A DNA stretch of 49,117 bases from Psychroflexus sp. (GCA_030457805.1 JAKDUG010000003.1:1-49117), one strand, 5' to 3'. Counted from the stretch's first letter, positions 26,185 through 34,036 are shown. Notes: generated by a model from the sequence alone, not told the origin. Program-made: numbers and translations.

Positions 26185-26214
26185 CAAACATTTTAAAAAT
26201 TAAACATAAACACT

Positions 26215-26706
26215 ATGTATGCAATCGTAGAGATAGCAGGGCAGCAGTTTAAAGTTGCAAAAGACCAAAAGGTGTTTGTACATCGATTAAAAGAAGAAGA
26301 AGGAGCTTCAATCAGTTTCGATAAAGTTCTTTTATACAACGATGGCAGCACAACTACTCTTGGCGCCCCAGCTATAGATGGTGCAAAAGTTGACGCGAAA
26401 GTCCTTAAGCACTTGAAAGGAGACAAAGTTATTGTCTTCAAAAAGAAAAGAAGAAAAGGTTACAAAAAGAAAAACGGGCATAGACAACACTTGACCGAAA
26501 TTCAGATTGAAGGCCTTGTCACAAGCGGAGCTAAAGCATCTTCAAAAAAAGCTGAACCAAAAAAGGAAGAAGTTAAAAAAGATGACGCAACGCAAGACTT
26601 GAGTAAGCATACCGTTGCTGAATTAAAAGAAATGGCAAAAGCTCAAGGTTTAGAAGGCTATTCTGCATTGAAGAAAGCAGAATTAATTGAAGCTTTAAGC
26701 AAATAA
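26215..26706 (+). CDS. rplU: Ribosomal protein bL21 with C-terminal SAP/Rho-N-like extension
   Basis: Residues 1-103 are a complete bL21, beginning MYAIVEIAGQQFKV, with the basic KKKRRKGYKKKNGHRQ stretch near 77-91. The protein then runs on for 60 more residues: a lysine-rich linker (104-127) and a helix-turn-helix module of about 35 residues (129-163, with HTVAELKEMAKAQGL and LKKAELIEAL) that resembles SAP or Rho N-terminal nucleic-acid-binding motifs. Most bL21 proteins end near residue 103. It is followed by rpmA after 18 nt. Confidence 0.95.
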   Translation: MYAIVEIAGQQFKVAKDQKVFVHRLKEEEGASISFDKVLLYNDGSTTTLGAPAIDGAKVDAKVLKHLKGDKVIVFKKKRRKGYKKKNGHRQHLTEIQIEGLVTSGAKASSKKAEPKKEEVKKDDATQDLSKHTVAELKEMAKAQGLEGYSALKKAELIEALSK

Positions 26707-26724
26707 TTTAAAAAACTTTTAGAG

Positions 26725-26985
26725 ATGGCACATAAGAAAGGTGTTGGTAGTTCAAAAAACGGAAGAGAATCAGAATCGAAACGATTAGGCGTGAAGATTT
26801 TTGGTGGTCAAGCTGCAATTGCAGGAAATATTATCGTTAGACAAAGGGGAACGAAACACAGACCTGGAACTAATGTATACTTAGGTAAAGATCACACATT
26901 ACACGCAAGAATTGACGGAACAGTTCAATTTAAGAAAACAAAGAACGATAAGTCTTATGTTTCTGTTGAACCATTTGATGCTTAA
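26725..26985 (+). CDS. rpmA: Ribosomal protein bL27
   Basis: This 50S protein of 86 residues is located near the peptidyl-transferase centre. The N-terminus reads [16 protein letters not shown], without the cleavable leader found in Firmicutes, and the conserved [10 protein letters not shown] follows. It lies 18 nt after rplU in the usual two-gene operon and is followed by a strong terminator. Confidence 0.97.
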   Translation: MAHKKGVGSSKNGRESESKRLGVKIFGGQAAIAGNIIVRQRGTKHRPGTNVYLGKDHTLHARIDGTVQFKKTKNDKSYVSVEPFDA

Positions 26986-27005
26986 GACGCATTAAAATAA
27001 TTTTT

Positions 27006-27040
27006 AAAAAAGCCTGTTGAATTTTCAACAGGCTTTTTTT
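27006..27040 (+). terminator. rplU-rpmA terminator
   Basis: A long A-rich arm ending AAGCCTGTTGAA pairs with TTCAACAGGCTT, followed by T7. The stem is strong and also has A on the other side. Confidence 0.93.
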
Positions 27041-27056
27041 ATGGTGTGTCATTGGT

Positions 27057-27182
27057 TTATCTCGTCCTTGACATCAAAATAAGATCTTTCTTGGGCATTT
27101 TAATGTAATGTACGTTGGAATATTGAGTCTGGCATAAGAGGTGTTCAAGTCGTACAGCACAGAGATGCGTAGAATTTGTTTT
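27057..27182 (-). pseudogene. Decayed fragment resembling a LytTR DNA-binding domain
   Basis: The minus-strand frame between two stop codons encodes 41 residues. Its central part, VRLEHLLCQTQYSN and then DLILMSRTR, follows the beginning of a LytTR domain (family pattern: VKLEDILYCEAQxxY then K.ILVSRTLK). It has no start codon and stops where the domain should continue. A further LytTR-regulator-like piece (LSALQRIKKQ) sits just upstream in another frame, suggesting frameshift decay. The alignment is from memory and short, so the call is tentative. The 255-nt gap between the rpmA terminator and the next gene holds nothing else but the hairpin near 27250. Confidence 0.35.
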
Positions 27183-27231
27183 TTAATTCTCTGTAGAGCC
27201 GATAAATCAGAGTGAATTAGGTTGCTATAAC

Positions 27232-27272
27232 AACAAAAAAAGGCCTCTCCTTAGAAAGACCATTTTTGTATG
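27232..27272 (-). terminator. Probable terminator of the four-helix membrane protein gene
   Basis: On the minus strand GGTCTT pairs with GAGGCC (two G-U pairs) around an 8-nt loop, with A-rich sequence before and T7 after. It lies about 25 nt downstream of the stop codon at 27296. Confidence 0.55.
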
Positions 27273-27295
27273 TGTATAAAATAATTTTTAAGTGT

Positions 27296-27733
27296 TTAAA
27301 ACCAAGCACTCCATGGGATTCTTGATAACACAAGAATAAGTGCCAAAGCATAGAAAATAGCGATTGTTCTAAATTTCTTTGTTGACGATAATTTTTTCTT
27401 GTGCTTGCTATATCCCATCGTGATGAGTACAATAGCGATAATCATGACGAGTGGATGTTCAACAAGATAAAGTCTTAAGCTTGAATTCTTCATCACTTCG
27501 CCCATGCCTTGCTCGGAAAAAGCAGAAAAATAAGGGGATACGAAATATAAAACAATGCCGATGAGCAATTGTATATGGGATACGATCAATGTAAATAGCG
27601 AAATTCTAAAATCTTTCGGACCATAGGGTTTTTTTGAAAGCGTTTTAATAATTGCATTAAAAGTTGCTAAGATTAGAACAAGTAGCACCAAATAGGCCCA
27701 ATATGAATGGAGTACTTTAATGACTTCTGACAT
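27296..27733 (-). CDS. Four-helix membrane protein of unknown function
   Basis: The 145-residue protein has four hydrophobic helices, at about 11-29, 44-65, 89-107 and 124-141. Histidines H9, H53 and H93 lie at or near helix positions that could face each other, which is compatible with heme binding as in small cytochrome b-type proteins, but nothing proves it. Similar proteins are common in flavobacteria. It follows the thioesterase gene by 18 nt on the same strand and ends before a hairpin terminator. Confidence 0.7.
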   Translation of the reverse strand: MSEVIKVLHSYWAYLVLLVLILATFNAIIKTLSKKPYGPKDFRISLFTLIVSHIQLLIGIVLYFVSPYFSAFSEQGMGEVMKNSSLRLYLVEHPLVMIIAIVLITMGYSKHKKKLSSTKKFRTIAIFYALALILVLSRIPWSAWF

Positions 27734-27751
27734 TTTAATAGTTTTTAGTGA

Positions 27752-28255
27752 TTATTGGAATATTGCTTTTAGTTCTGTCGCATCTTTAGGGTCTAGTTTC
27801 CCTGCCAATACAAGACTTAATTGTTTACGTCTTAACGCGGCTTCGTAGCGTTCTTTTTCTAGGTCAGTCTGCGGTTCTATTTTAGGAACAGGAACTGGAT
27901 TTCCTAAATCATCGACAGCAACAAATGTATAAATGGCATCATTCGCTTTTGTGCGACGGCCACTTTCTCTATCCTCAATCCACACATCAATAACAATTTC
28001 TAATGATGTTTTAAAAGCACGCGAGACTTTTGCTTCAACAGTGACAACACTTCCTAAAGGGATGGCTTTATTAAAAGCAACGTGGTTGACAGATGCCGTC
28101 ACAACAATACGCCTTGAATGTCTTCGTGCAGCAATACTGGCTGCGCGATCCATACGTGCTAAAAGTTCACCGCCAAAAAGATTATTTAAGGGGTTTGTTT
28201 CGCTAGGAAGGACTAAGTCAGTATGAATAGCTTTAGAATCTTCAGGATATCTCAT
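27752..28255 (-). CDS. Acyl-CoA thioesterase (hotdog fold)
   Basis: This cytoplasmic enzyme hydrolyses acyl-CoA to free acid and CoA. The 167-residue protein has the hotdog signature with NPLNNLFGGELLARMD near 21-36, where the catalytic Asn/Asp region of YciA/acyl-CoA hydrolase proteins lies, and VNHVAFNKAIPLG near 56-68. The length fits. A TATCTTTG promoter lies 17 nt upstream. The chain-length preference is unknown. Confidence 0.9.
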   Translation of the reverse strand: MRYPEDSKAIHTDLVLPSETNPLNNLFGGELLARMDRAASIAARRHSRRIVVTASVNHVAFNKAIPLGSVVTVEAKVSRAFKTSLEIVIDVWIEDRESGRRTKANDAIYTFVAVDDLGNPVPVPKIEPQTDLEKERYEAALRRKQLSLVLAGKLDPKDATELKAIFQ

Positions 28256-28272
28256 TTGATTTTCATTTTTGA

Positions 28273-28280
28273 CAAAGATA
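28273..28280 (-). promoter_or_regulatory. Thioesterase promoter -7 element (TATCTTTG)
   Basis: Minus-strand TATCTTTG, an exact TAnnTTTG match, ends 17 nt before the thioesterase ATG at 28255. Confidence 0.6.
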
Positions 28281-28312
28281 GGCCTTGTTTTATTGTGGTC
28301 ATATTAAATTTT

Positions 28313-29269
28313 TTATTCGACGAGCAACCATGCCGCTGGATTTTCAGCTCTAATTTGTCTTAAAAAAACAATAGCATCGGCTTTTTGATCAAAACTTGCA
28401 TAAGCGATTTGATGTAGATGATATCTGTTTTCACCCACGTAAGTTGCTTGATAATCTTGTTTATTAAGTTGTTTGATTTTTTTGTAAGCATTAGCTTTCA
28501 CACGAAAAGCACCGGCGATGATGTGATATTGGTGTATTGCATTATTTTCTGACGCTGCATTTTCTTCAGCGGTAGCATCGGCTGATGATTCATTGACAAC
28601 AATAGGTTGAAAAGCACTTTTTAAACTAAAACTCGCGGCTTGTATTTCTTCTTGTAAAGCCTTTTCTGCTTTTTGTTGCTCAGCGACATTATAAGTTTCA
28701 ACCTGATTTTCGTAGTAGCCTAAACCTAAAGCGGCTGTAATTCCGAGGCCAATAAAGCCAACAGCTGCATATTTCAAGTACTGAGAAGTTCTAGAGGTTT
28801 GGGTCGGTTGGATTGACTTGACTTTGGGTGTTGAGTCAGGTGTTTCGCTCGGCTCTTGTTGAAAAGTATCTAAAGTGATTTTTTCTAATCCGAAAGATTC
28901 GAGAAGGAAATTTTGATTTTTTTCAGGCTGAAAAGAAATTTGTTCATCGTATAGAAAAGTTCCAATGCCTTGGAGGTGTACATTTTTGCCTTCATGTAAT
29001 GCTGTTCGCAAATCCTCGACAAAGAATTTTATTTTAGCTTCAGCTTTTTGAAAAGTGACTTGCTGTTTAAAAGCAATATGTTTTGCTAATAAACCATCGT
29101 GATTTTTAATTTGGGCACTGAATTGAAGACTGCGTTTAGGCGGTTCAATTTGGTGTAAATCGGTATCGATAAATGCGGATTCTCTTTTGGTCAGAAAAGC
29201 ACCAAAATCAGGTATAATCACACAATCATGTGTGTATAAAAGCTCTATGATGTAAACCTCAATTCTCAT
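28313..29269 (-). CDS. HU-like (CCDC81-type) and SPOR-domain membrane protein
   Basis: The architecture has three parts. Residues 1-115 match the CCDC81-like prokaryotic HU domain (a duplicated HU-like fold; FGAFLTKRESAFI and GIGTFLYDE are the two beta hairpins). A transmembrane helix spans about 165-186. A periplasmic SPOR domain (about 246-318) should bind denuded peptidoglycan at division sites. The protein could physically link cytoplasmic nucleic acid or protein to septal wall, but no function is established. A TATTTTTG element ends 5 nt before the ATG, so the transcript is likely leaderless. Confidence 0.85.
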   Translation of the reverse strand: MRIEVYIIELLYTHDCVIIPDFGAFLTKRESAFIDTDLHQIEPPKRSLQFSAQIKNHDGLLAKHIAFKQQVTFQKAEAKIKFFVEDLRTALHEGKNVHLQGIGTFLYDEQISFQPEKNQNFLLESFGLEKITLDTFQQEPSETPDSTPKVKSIQPTQTSRTSQYLKYAAVGFIGLGITAALGLGYYENQVETYNVAEQQKAEKALQEEIQAASFSLKSAFQPIVVNESSADATAEENAASENNAIHQYHIIAGAFRVKANAYKKIKQLNKQDYQATYVGENRYHLHQIAYASFDQKADAIVFLRQIRAENPAAWLLVE

Positions 29270-29274
29270 AAGAA

Positions 29275-29282
29275 CAAAAATA
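29275..29282 (-). promoter_or_regulatory. Promoter -7 element of the HU/SPOR gene (TATTTTTG)
   Basis: Minus-strand TATTTTTG ends only 5 nt before the ATG at 29269, predicting a transcript with almost no leader. Confidence 0.5.
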
Positions 29283-29324
29283 AGCTATTTTAAACCTTAT
29301 AAAAATTTATGGGTAAAAATTTAT

Positions 29325-30599
29325 TTAAAATCTAAATTTCACCCCTGAGAAAACACCAAAATAATACGGCTGAGCGCCCGTTGAATTTGTGCTAAATGTG
29401 TTGACTTGGTATTTGAAATTTGGTTCTACGTTTAAGGACCATTGTTCAGAAAAGTTATAGTCGACACCGAAACCTATGTTTGCGGAAAAACTAGTCTTGT
29501 TGAGGTTTGCTGTTTCTCCGACGTAAGTTGCTGATTTGTCAGTGTGAAAGCTGACTTGATTTTCATTGAGGAATAAAGTACTTGCGCCAGCTGCCACGTG
29601 AAAGCCGATTTTTTTGTCAATAACTTGATATTCAATTTCGAGAGGAACTTCAAGAAAGCCCATATTTTGATTCAGATAACCAACCGAATAATTGAAAGGT
29701 ATATTGCTGTCCGAATTTGCTTTCTGAGCATAATCCACAGGCACAAATTTATGTTTTGCTGTTGAAGAAACACTTTTGATATTTGAAGTCGCATAAGTCG
29801 GTGTGTAAAGCGTTTGTACTATATCATCGGTCATATAGTTCATATTCACCTGGTTCACACCTGTTCTGACACTTAATTTAGGTGTCACTTGATAGGCGAT
29901 TTTGAGACCATAGGCCATGTCAATTTCACTTTTGTGAGACGCATAGCCTTCATTTAAGGTATTTGAGCTGTTAAGTGAACTGGCGTAAATTGGTGCGATT
30001 TGCGGATTGATCATCCACGAATTAAAGCTTTCTGGCTTGCTTTTGATCGTTGACTTTTTGCGAAGTTGTTCTTGATTAAACAAGAGCATTTGTGTTTCAA
30101 AATCGATATCACTCTGTACGATTGAGTGTGAGTTAAAGGCTAAGTTATTAGCTTTGATTATTCTTTGTTTTTCAGTTTGTGTTATTTGGCTTTTTCTTTT
30201 TTCTGTTTTGGTCACTTCAGAATTAATGGTAATAAAAAGTAGGTTTAAATCTTGAGATAGGATAGAAGACGCTTCTGAATGAGATGTTATAAGTTTTTGA
30301 TTTTTATTTATCTCAAAAGAGCTATTTCTGAAATCCTTACTTTCTGAACTATAGAATTCTTTTTGGGTGTCAGAGATTGATTTTGAATCTTGATACAAAG
30401 CTCCTAATCCAAAAATTAAAAGGCCAGCAGTGATAATTGCCGCATATTTGAGAAAGATAAGCAGGGGTGCAAATCTTCTCTTGGGTTGCGAGAGGTGTGA
30501 TTCAATATGTTCCCATGATGATTGTGGAGGCTGGACTTCAAATTCCTTAAAGGCTTCCTGAAAAATACGATCGATATGTTTGTTTGACTTACTCATCAA
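29325..30599 (-). CDS. Inner-membrane-anchored protein with C-terminal beta-barrel-like domain; candidate anti-sigma factor
   Basis: The N-terminal 42 residues are soluble and cytoplasmic-like (HIDRIFQEAFKEFEVQPPQ, then a Trp-containing helix), followed by one transmembrane helix (44-68). A long polar linker and then a region from about 225 to 424 resemble an outer-membrane beta-barrel (alternating aromatic strands, C-terminal KFRF). Its ATG overlaps the ECF sigma factor stop codon by 4 nt, so it is the obvious candidate for a regulator of that sigma factor. A barrel domain tethered to an inner-membrane helix is topologically odd. Function is inferred from context. Confidence 0.7.
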   Translation of the reverse strand: MMSKSNKHIDRIFQEAFKEFEVQPPQSSWEHIESHLSQPKRRFAPLLIFLKYAAIITAGLLIFGLGALYQDSKSISDTQKEFYSSESKDFRNSSFEINKNQKLITSHSEASSILSQDLNLLFITINSEVTKTEKRKSQITQTEKQRIIKANNLAFNSHSIVQSDIDFETQMLLFNQEQLRKKSTIKSKPESFNSWMINPQIAPIYASSLNSSNTLNEGYASHKSEIDMAYGLKIAYQVTPKLSVRTGVNQVNMNYMTDDIVQTLYTPTYATSNIKSVSSTAKHKFVPVDYAQKANSDSNIPFNYSVGYLNQNMGFLEVPLEIEYQVIDKKIGFHVAAGASTLFLNENQVSFHTDKSATYVGETANLNKTSFSANIGFGVDYNFSEQWSLNVEPNFKYQVNTFSTNSTGAQPYYFGVFSGVKFRF

Positions 30600-31138
30600 G
30601 CGTGTTTATCAGAATTAATATTTTGAAGTAATTCAACTTCCTTTCTTAAAATTTGGCGAGCTCTGGAAAGGTTAGATTTAGAGGTGCCAAGGCTGATGTC
30701 CAGTTTATCAGCAACTTCTTGATGTGAATAACCATCTAAAATATAGAGGTTAAATACCATGCGATAACGAGTGGGTAGGTTTTGGATGCAATTCAACAGT
30801 TCATCTAAAGAAAGGTCTTGATCAATGACAACATTCTCTGGCTCATCAGGGATATTGGTGTGGATCAGTTCATAAACTTTTTGTTTTTTGTACTTCTGTA
30901 AGGCAGTATTGATCAAGATGCGTTTCATCCAACCCTCAAAGGAGCCTTGATATTTGTATTGATCAATTTTTTCAAAAATCTTGATAAAAGCATCCTGCAA
31001 ATTATCCTGAGCTTCAGGATAATTGCTGGAGTACTTTAAGACGATACCAAAAAACTTTTGTGCATAGAGATTGTAAAGCTCTTTTTGAGCTTCGATATTA
31101 TTCTTTTGACACTGTTTTATAAGTTTTTTGAGTAGCAT
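30596..31138 (-). CDS. ECF-type RNA polymerase sigma-70 factor
   Basis: The 180-residue protein has sigma region 2 (about 20-90, with DNLQDAFIKIFEKI near the -10-binding helix) and region 4 (about 118-172, with YSHQEVADKLDISLGTSKSNLSRAR as the helix-turn-helix). It has no region 3, as usual for ECF sigma factors. It lies between a lipoprotein gene (6 nt upstream) and the barrel/anti-sigma candidate (4-nt overlap), so the three are one operon. Its target promoters are not evident in this window. Confidence 0.93.
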   Translation of the reverse strand: MLLKKLIKQCQKNNIEAQKELYNLYAQKFFGIVLKYSSNYPEAQDNLQDAFIKIFEKIDQYKYQGSFEGWMKRILINTALQKYKKQKVYELIHTNIPDEPENVVIDQDLSLDELLNCIQNLPTRYRMVFNLYILDGYSHQEVADKLDISLGTSKSNLSRARQILRKEVELLQNINSDKHA

Positions 31139-31144
31139 TTTAAA

Positions 31145-31567
31145 TTATTCATCTTCGTCTATCACAGGGATCACTTTCTTAACAGTGCTGTAAGTGCCGT
31201 CATCATTTCTTTCAGAAACAAAACGGAATTCAATCTCTTCGTGCTTATCAATTGTGTATTCTATACTCTTATCGATAAGCTCTTCCTGTTCATCCAAATC
31301 ACAATCCATGTATTCTTCTGTCAGAATCGCTTTGATGAGAATGTATTTATCGGTTGATTTATCAATCTCAAAAAATGAAAACTCCAAGCACTCATAAGGT
31401 CTCTGGATTTTGACATCAAAGGTATAGGTCTCACCATATACAACTTCTTCAGGCGCTGTTACCTCAGTGATAATTCCCAATTGTGTAATTCCTAAATCCT
31501 CTGTATCGTCACTCAAACAACTTGTTAGAGTGAAAATGATACTGAGTAAAACTAATTTTCTTAACAT
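31145..31567 (-). CDS. Small lipoprotein of unknown function upstream of an ECF sigma factor
   Basis: A signal peptide ends with LTSC, making C17 the lipidated residue. The remaining about 120 residues are acidic and look like a single beta-sandwich domain (a pattern such as GIITEVTAPEEVVYGETYTF recalls carbohydrate-binding or Ig-like folds). No family was recognised. It lies 6 nt upstream of the sigma factor gene, so it may be the surface or periplasmic input to that sigma system, or merely a co-transcribed cargo. Confidence 0.75.
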   Translation of the reverse strand: MLRKLVLLSIIFTLTSCLSDDTEDLGITQLGIITEVTAPEEVVYGETYTFDVKIQRPYECLEFSFFEIDKSTDKYILIKAILTEEYMDCDLDEQEELIDKSIEYTIDKHEEIEFRFVSERNDDGTYSTVKKVIPVIDEDE

Positions 31568-31597
31568 TGACTTTGTTTAAAGGATTATAAATAAACC

Positions 31598-31616
31598 AAA
31601 AGGTTGCGTGCCTTTT
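31598..31616 (-). terminator. Weak recA terminator
   Basis: On the minus strand AAAAGG (31611-31616) and CCTTTT (31598-31603) form a short stem around a 7-nt loop, followed by a T-containing stretch. It lies between the recA stop codon and the lipoprotein gene. Confidence 0.35.
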
Positions 31617-31618
31617 TC

Positions 31619-32641
31619 TTAAGATTCTTCTTTTGAGATCTTTATGGCCTCAAGAATTTTGGTTTCAAGCTCATCCATCAATTCAGGATTATCTTTTAAA
31701 AGTGTTTTAACAGCATCACGACCTTGCCCTAGTTTTGTATCACCGTAGCTAAACCATGATCCAGCTTTCTTAATGATTTCGTAGTCAACACCAATATCGA
31801 TGATTTCACCAACTTTTGAAATACCTTGACCATACATGATATCAAATTCAGCCAATTTAAATGGCGGTGCAATTTTGTTTTTAACGACTTTAACGCGCGT
31901 CTTGTTCCCCAGGACATCGCTATTGCTATTCTTGATTTGAGTTGAACGACGAATGTCTAAACGCACTGATGAGTAGAATTTCAGCGCATTACCACCCGTT
32001 GTTGTTTCTGGGTTACCGAACATCACGCCAATTTTTTCTCGCAATTGGTTGATGAAAATCACTGTACATTTTGTCTTGCTAATAGAAGCCGTCAGTTTTC
32101 GCAATGCTTGTGACATCAATCGCGCGTGTAAGCCCATTTTTGAGTCACCCATTTCACCTTCAATTTCACTTTTTGGTGTCAGTGCAGCGACTGAATCGAC
32201 CACGACAATATCAATAGCACCGGAGCGGATCAGGTTGTCAGCAATTTCTAAGGCTTGCTCTCCGTGATCTGGTTGAGACATAATTAAATCATCTATATCG
32301 ACTCCTAATTTCCCCGCATATGTGCGGTCAAAAGCATGTTCTGCATCAATAAAGGCAGCAATACCTCCAGCCTTTTGAGCTTCAGCAATAGCGTGCAATG
32401 TCAAGGTTGTTTTACCTGATGATTCAGGTCCGAAGATCTCAATAACACGTCCACGCGGATAGCCGCCTACACCTAAGGCCAAATCTAAACCTAATGATCC
32501 TGATGAGATAGCATCAACATCTTCTACAGCTTGGTCACTCATTTTCATGACAGTTCCCTTGCCGTAAGTCTTATCTAATTTATCTAAGGTTAACTTTAGA
32601 GCCTTTAATTTAGCCTCTTTTTCGTTGTTCTCTTTTGCCAT
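31619..32641 (-). CDS. recA: Recombinase RecA
   Basis: RecA is the DNA strand-exchange ATPase. The Walker A motif is GPESSGKTT (71-79), and the usual DNA-binding loops and [16 protein letters not shown] follow (about 145-160). The length of 340 residues is normal. A TATTTTTA -7-like element lies 17 nt upstream; no LexA-type operator was recognised. Its regulator recX is elsewhere (14849-15328). The divergent side carries the structured element described at 32701-32890. Confidence 0.98.
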   Translation of the reverse strand: MAKENNEKEAKLKALKLTLDKLDKTYGKGTVMKMSDQAVEDVDAISSGSLGLDLALGVGGYPRGRVIEIFGPESSGKTTLTLHAIAEAQKAGGIAAFIDAEHAFDRTYAGKLGVDIDDLIMSQPDHGEQALEIADNLIRSGAIDIVVVDSVAALTPKSEIEGEMGDSKMGLHARLMSQALRKLTASISKTKCTVIFINQLREKIGVMFGNPETTTGGNALKFYSSVRLDIRRSTQIKNSNSDVLGNKTRVKVVKNKIAPPFKLAEFDIMYGQGISKVGEIIDIGVDYEIIKKAGSWFSYGDTKLGQGRDAVKTLLKDNPELMDELETKILEAIKISKEES

Positions 32642-32658
32642 AATTCTTTCTTTTGATG

Positions 32659-32666
32659 TAAAAATA
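32659..32666 (-). promoter_or_regulatory. Possible recA promoter -7 element (TATTTTTA)
   Basis: Minus-strand TATTTTTA differs from TAnnTTTG at the last base; it is 17 nt upstream of the recA ATG. Confidence 0.35.
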
Positions 32667-32700
32667 CTATTTATATCAATAATAGATTATTTTAACGCAA

Positions 32701-32890
32701 CCATTTTGGAGTTATGGCATCTTAAGGGCGAGTAAAGTTGTGACCTCTAAAGCTAAGCTCCATCAGAGAACCAAGTAGGGCTTGGTAGACGCCAGGCTAG
32801 TTTTTGAAATACAAAAAACTATGCAAGATTATGTTATTTTTCAATAACGAATTAGCCACTAGAAAAAGTCCTGGCAATCAGGACTTTTTT
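32701..32890 (+). ncRNA. Candidate structured RNA between recA and trhO
   Basis: In the 321-nt recA-trhO gap, bases 32707-32800 are about 49% GC, far above the surrounding AT-rich spacers, and are not coding in any frame I checked. TGGCATCT (32715-32722) can pair with AGACGCCA (32787-32794) with one mismatch, enclosing a perfect hairpin CCAAG/CTTGG (32771-32775 and 32781-32785). A further hairpin of TAGTTTTTG and CAAAAAACTA follows (about 32798-32822), and a strong terminator ends the block at 32889. No known RNA family was recognised; it does not show tmRNA, SRP, RNase P or SAM-type signatures. Transcription on the plus strand is assumed from the terminator. Confidence 0.45.
32863..32890. 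terminator. Strong terminator upstream of trhO
   Basis: AAAAAGTCCTG (32863-32873) and CAGGACTTTTT (32879-32889) form a perfect 11-bp stem with a 5-nt loop and a T run on either strand. No recognised protein gene lies immediately upstream of it on the plus strand, which supports a non-coding transcript ending here. Confidence 0.88.
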
Positions 32891-32909
32891 CATTTCTACA
32901 CTTTATGCT

Positions 32910-32917
32910 TATATTTG
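32910..32917 (+). promoter_or_regulatory. trhO promoter -7 element (TATATTTG)
   Basis: TATATTTG followed by C, an exact Bacteroidota -7 sequence, is 45 nt upstream of the trhO ATG and downstream of the terminator, so trhO has its own promoter. Confidence 0.65.
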
Positions 32918-32962
32918 CAACCAATTAATAAGCTTCTTTTTAACTTTTAAAATTAGTATAGC

Positions 32963-34006
32963 ATGCAACTGTACAATAAACTAAGTGCCAAAGAAAGGGA
33001 ATCACTTCTTGATGAAGCAGGCGAAGAACGCTTGACGCTTTCCTTTTACAATTATGCGAAGATTGGCAATCCGCAGCTTTTTAGAAATCACCTTTTTGTC
33101 GCTTGGGACGCTCTCGATGTGTTGGGTAGGATTTACGTTGCTCATGAAGGCATCAATGCTCAACTCTCTGTTCCTGCAAAAAAGTTTGAAAAATTTAAAA
33201 GCTTCCTAGATAACATTTATTTCCTAGAAAATGTCAGACTCAATATCGCTATTGAGCAAGATGACAAATCCTTCCTGAAACTCAAGGTGAAAGTCCGTCT
33301 GAAAATCGTGGCTGATGGCCTAAATGACGCTACTTTTGATGTCAGGGATAAAGGCGTACATGTCGATGCTGATCGCTTTAATGAATTGATCGAAGATCCA
33401 AACACGGTTTTGGTGGATATGCGAAATCACTATGAAAGTGAAATTGGTCATTTTAAAAATGCTGTCACGCCAGATGTAGATACCTTTAGAGATTCATTAG
33501 ATATCATCGAAGCAAACCTTAGTGAGCATAAAGAAGACAAAAAATTAGTAATGTATTGCACCGGTGGGATACGTTGTGAAAAGGCGAGTGCATATTATAA
33601 ACACAAAGGTTTTAAAAATGTTTACCAACTTGAAGGTGGCATTATCGAATATGCGCGACAAATTGAAAATAAAGGTTTAGAGAATAAGTTTTTGGGTAAA
33701 AATTTTGTTTTTGACCACCGCCGTAGTGAGCTCATTTCAAATGAAGTTATCGCCCATTGTCATCAATGTGGTGAACCTTGTGATACGCATACAAATTGTG
33801 CAAATGATGCCTGTCATTTACTTTTCATTCAGTGTAAAAACTGTCAGGAAAAAATGGAAAACTGTTGCTCTGAAACTTGTCAGGAGGTTATTCAGTTGCC
33901 TTATGAGGAACAAAAACGACTGCGTGCAGGTCAGGGAAATAGCAATAAAATTTTCAAGAAAGGGCGTTCATCTGTTCTTAAGTACAAGACGATGTCTTCT
34001 GTGTAG
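32963..34006 (+). CDS. trhO: tRNA uridine-34 hydroxylase TrhO (YceA/UPF0176 rhodanese)
   Basis: TrhO hydroxylates wobble uridine U34 in tRNAs. The N-terminal acylphosphatase-like domain (about 1-115) is followed by a rhodanese domain with the active-site loop CTGGIRCEKA (199-208), C199 being catalytic. The C-terminal part carries a cysteine cluster (266, 269, 273, 279, 284, 291, 294, 301, 302, 306) that probably binds metal. The length of 347 residues matches. It converges with rmlD. Confidence 0.92.
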   Translation: MQLYNKLSAKERESLLDEAGEERLTLSFYNYAKIGNPQLFRNHLFVAWDALDVLGRIYVAHEGINAQLSVPAKKFEKFKSFLDNIYFLENVRLNIAIEQDDKSFLKLKVKVRLKIVADGLNDATFDVRDKGVHVDADRFNELIEDPNTVLVDMRNHYESEIGHFKNAVTPDVDTFRDSLDIIEANLSEHKEDKKLVMYCTGGIRCEKASAYYKHKGFKNVYQLEGGIIEYARQIENKGLENKFLGKNFVFDHRRSELISNEVIAHCHQCGEPCDTHTNCANDACHLLFIQCKNCQEKMENCCSETCQEVIQLPYEEQKRLRAGQGNSNKIFKKGRSSVLKYKTMSSV

Positions 34007-34036
34007 TGGAAAAGTCAATTCCCAAATAAAGATTTT

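Noticed and set aside
32701-32890. tmRNA, SRP RNA, RNase P RNA or 6S RNA
   Set aside because: The conserved core sequences I know for tmRNA, SRP and RNase P are absent and the block is too short for RNase P; for 6S I could not build the long hairpin with a central bubble. Kept as an unassigned structured RNA.
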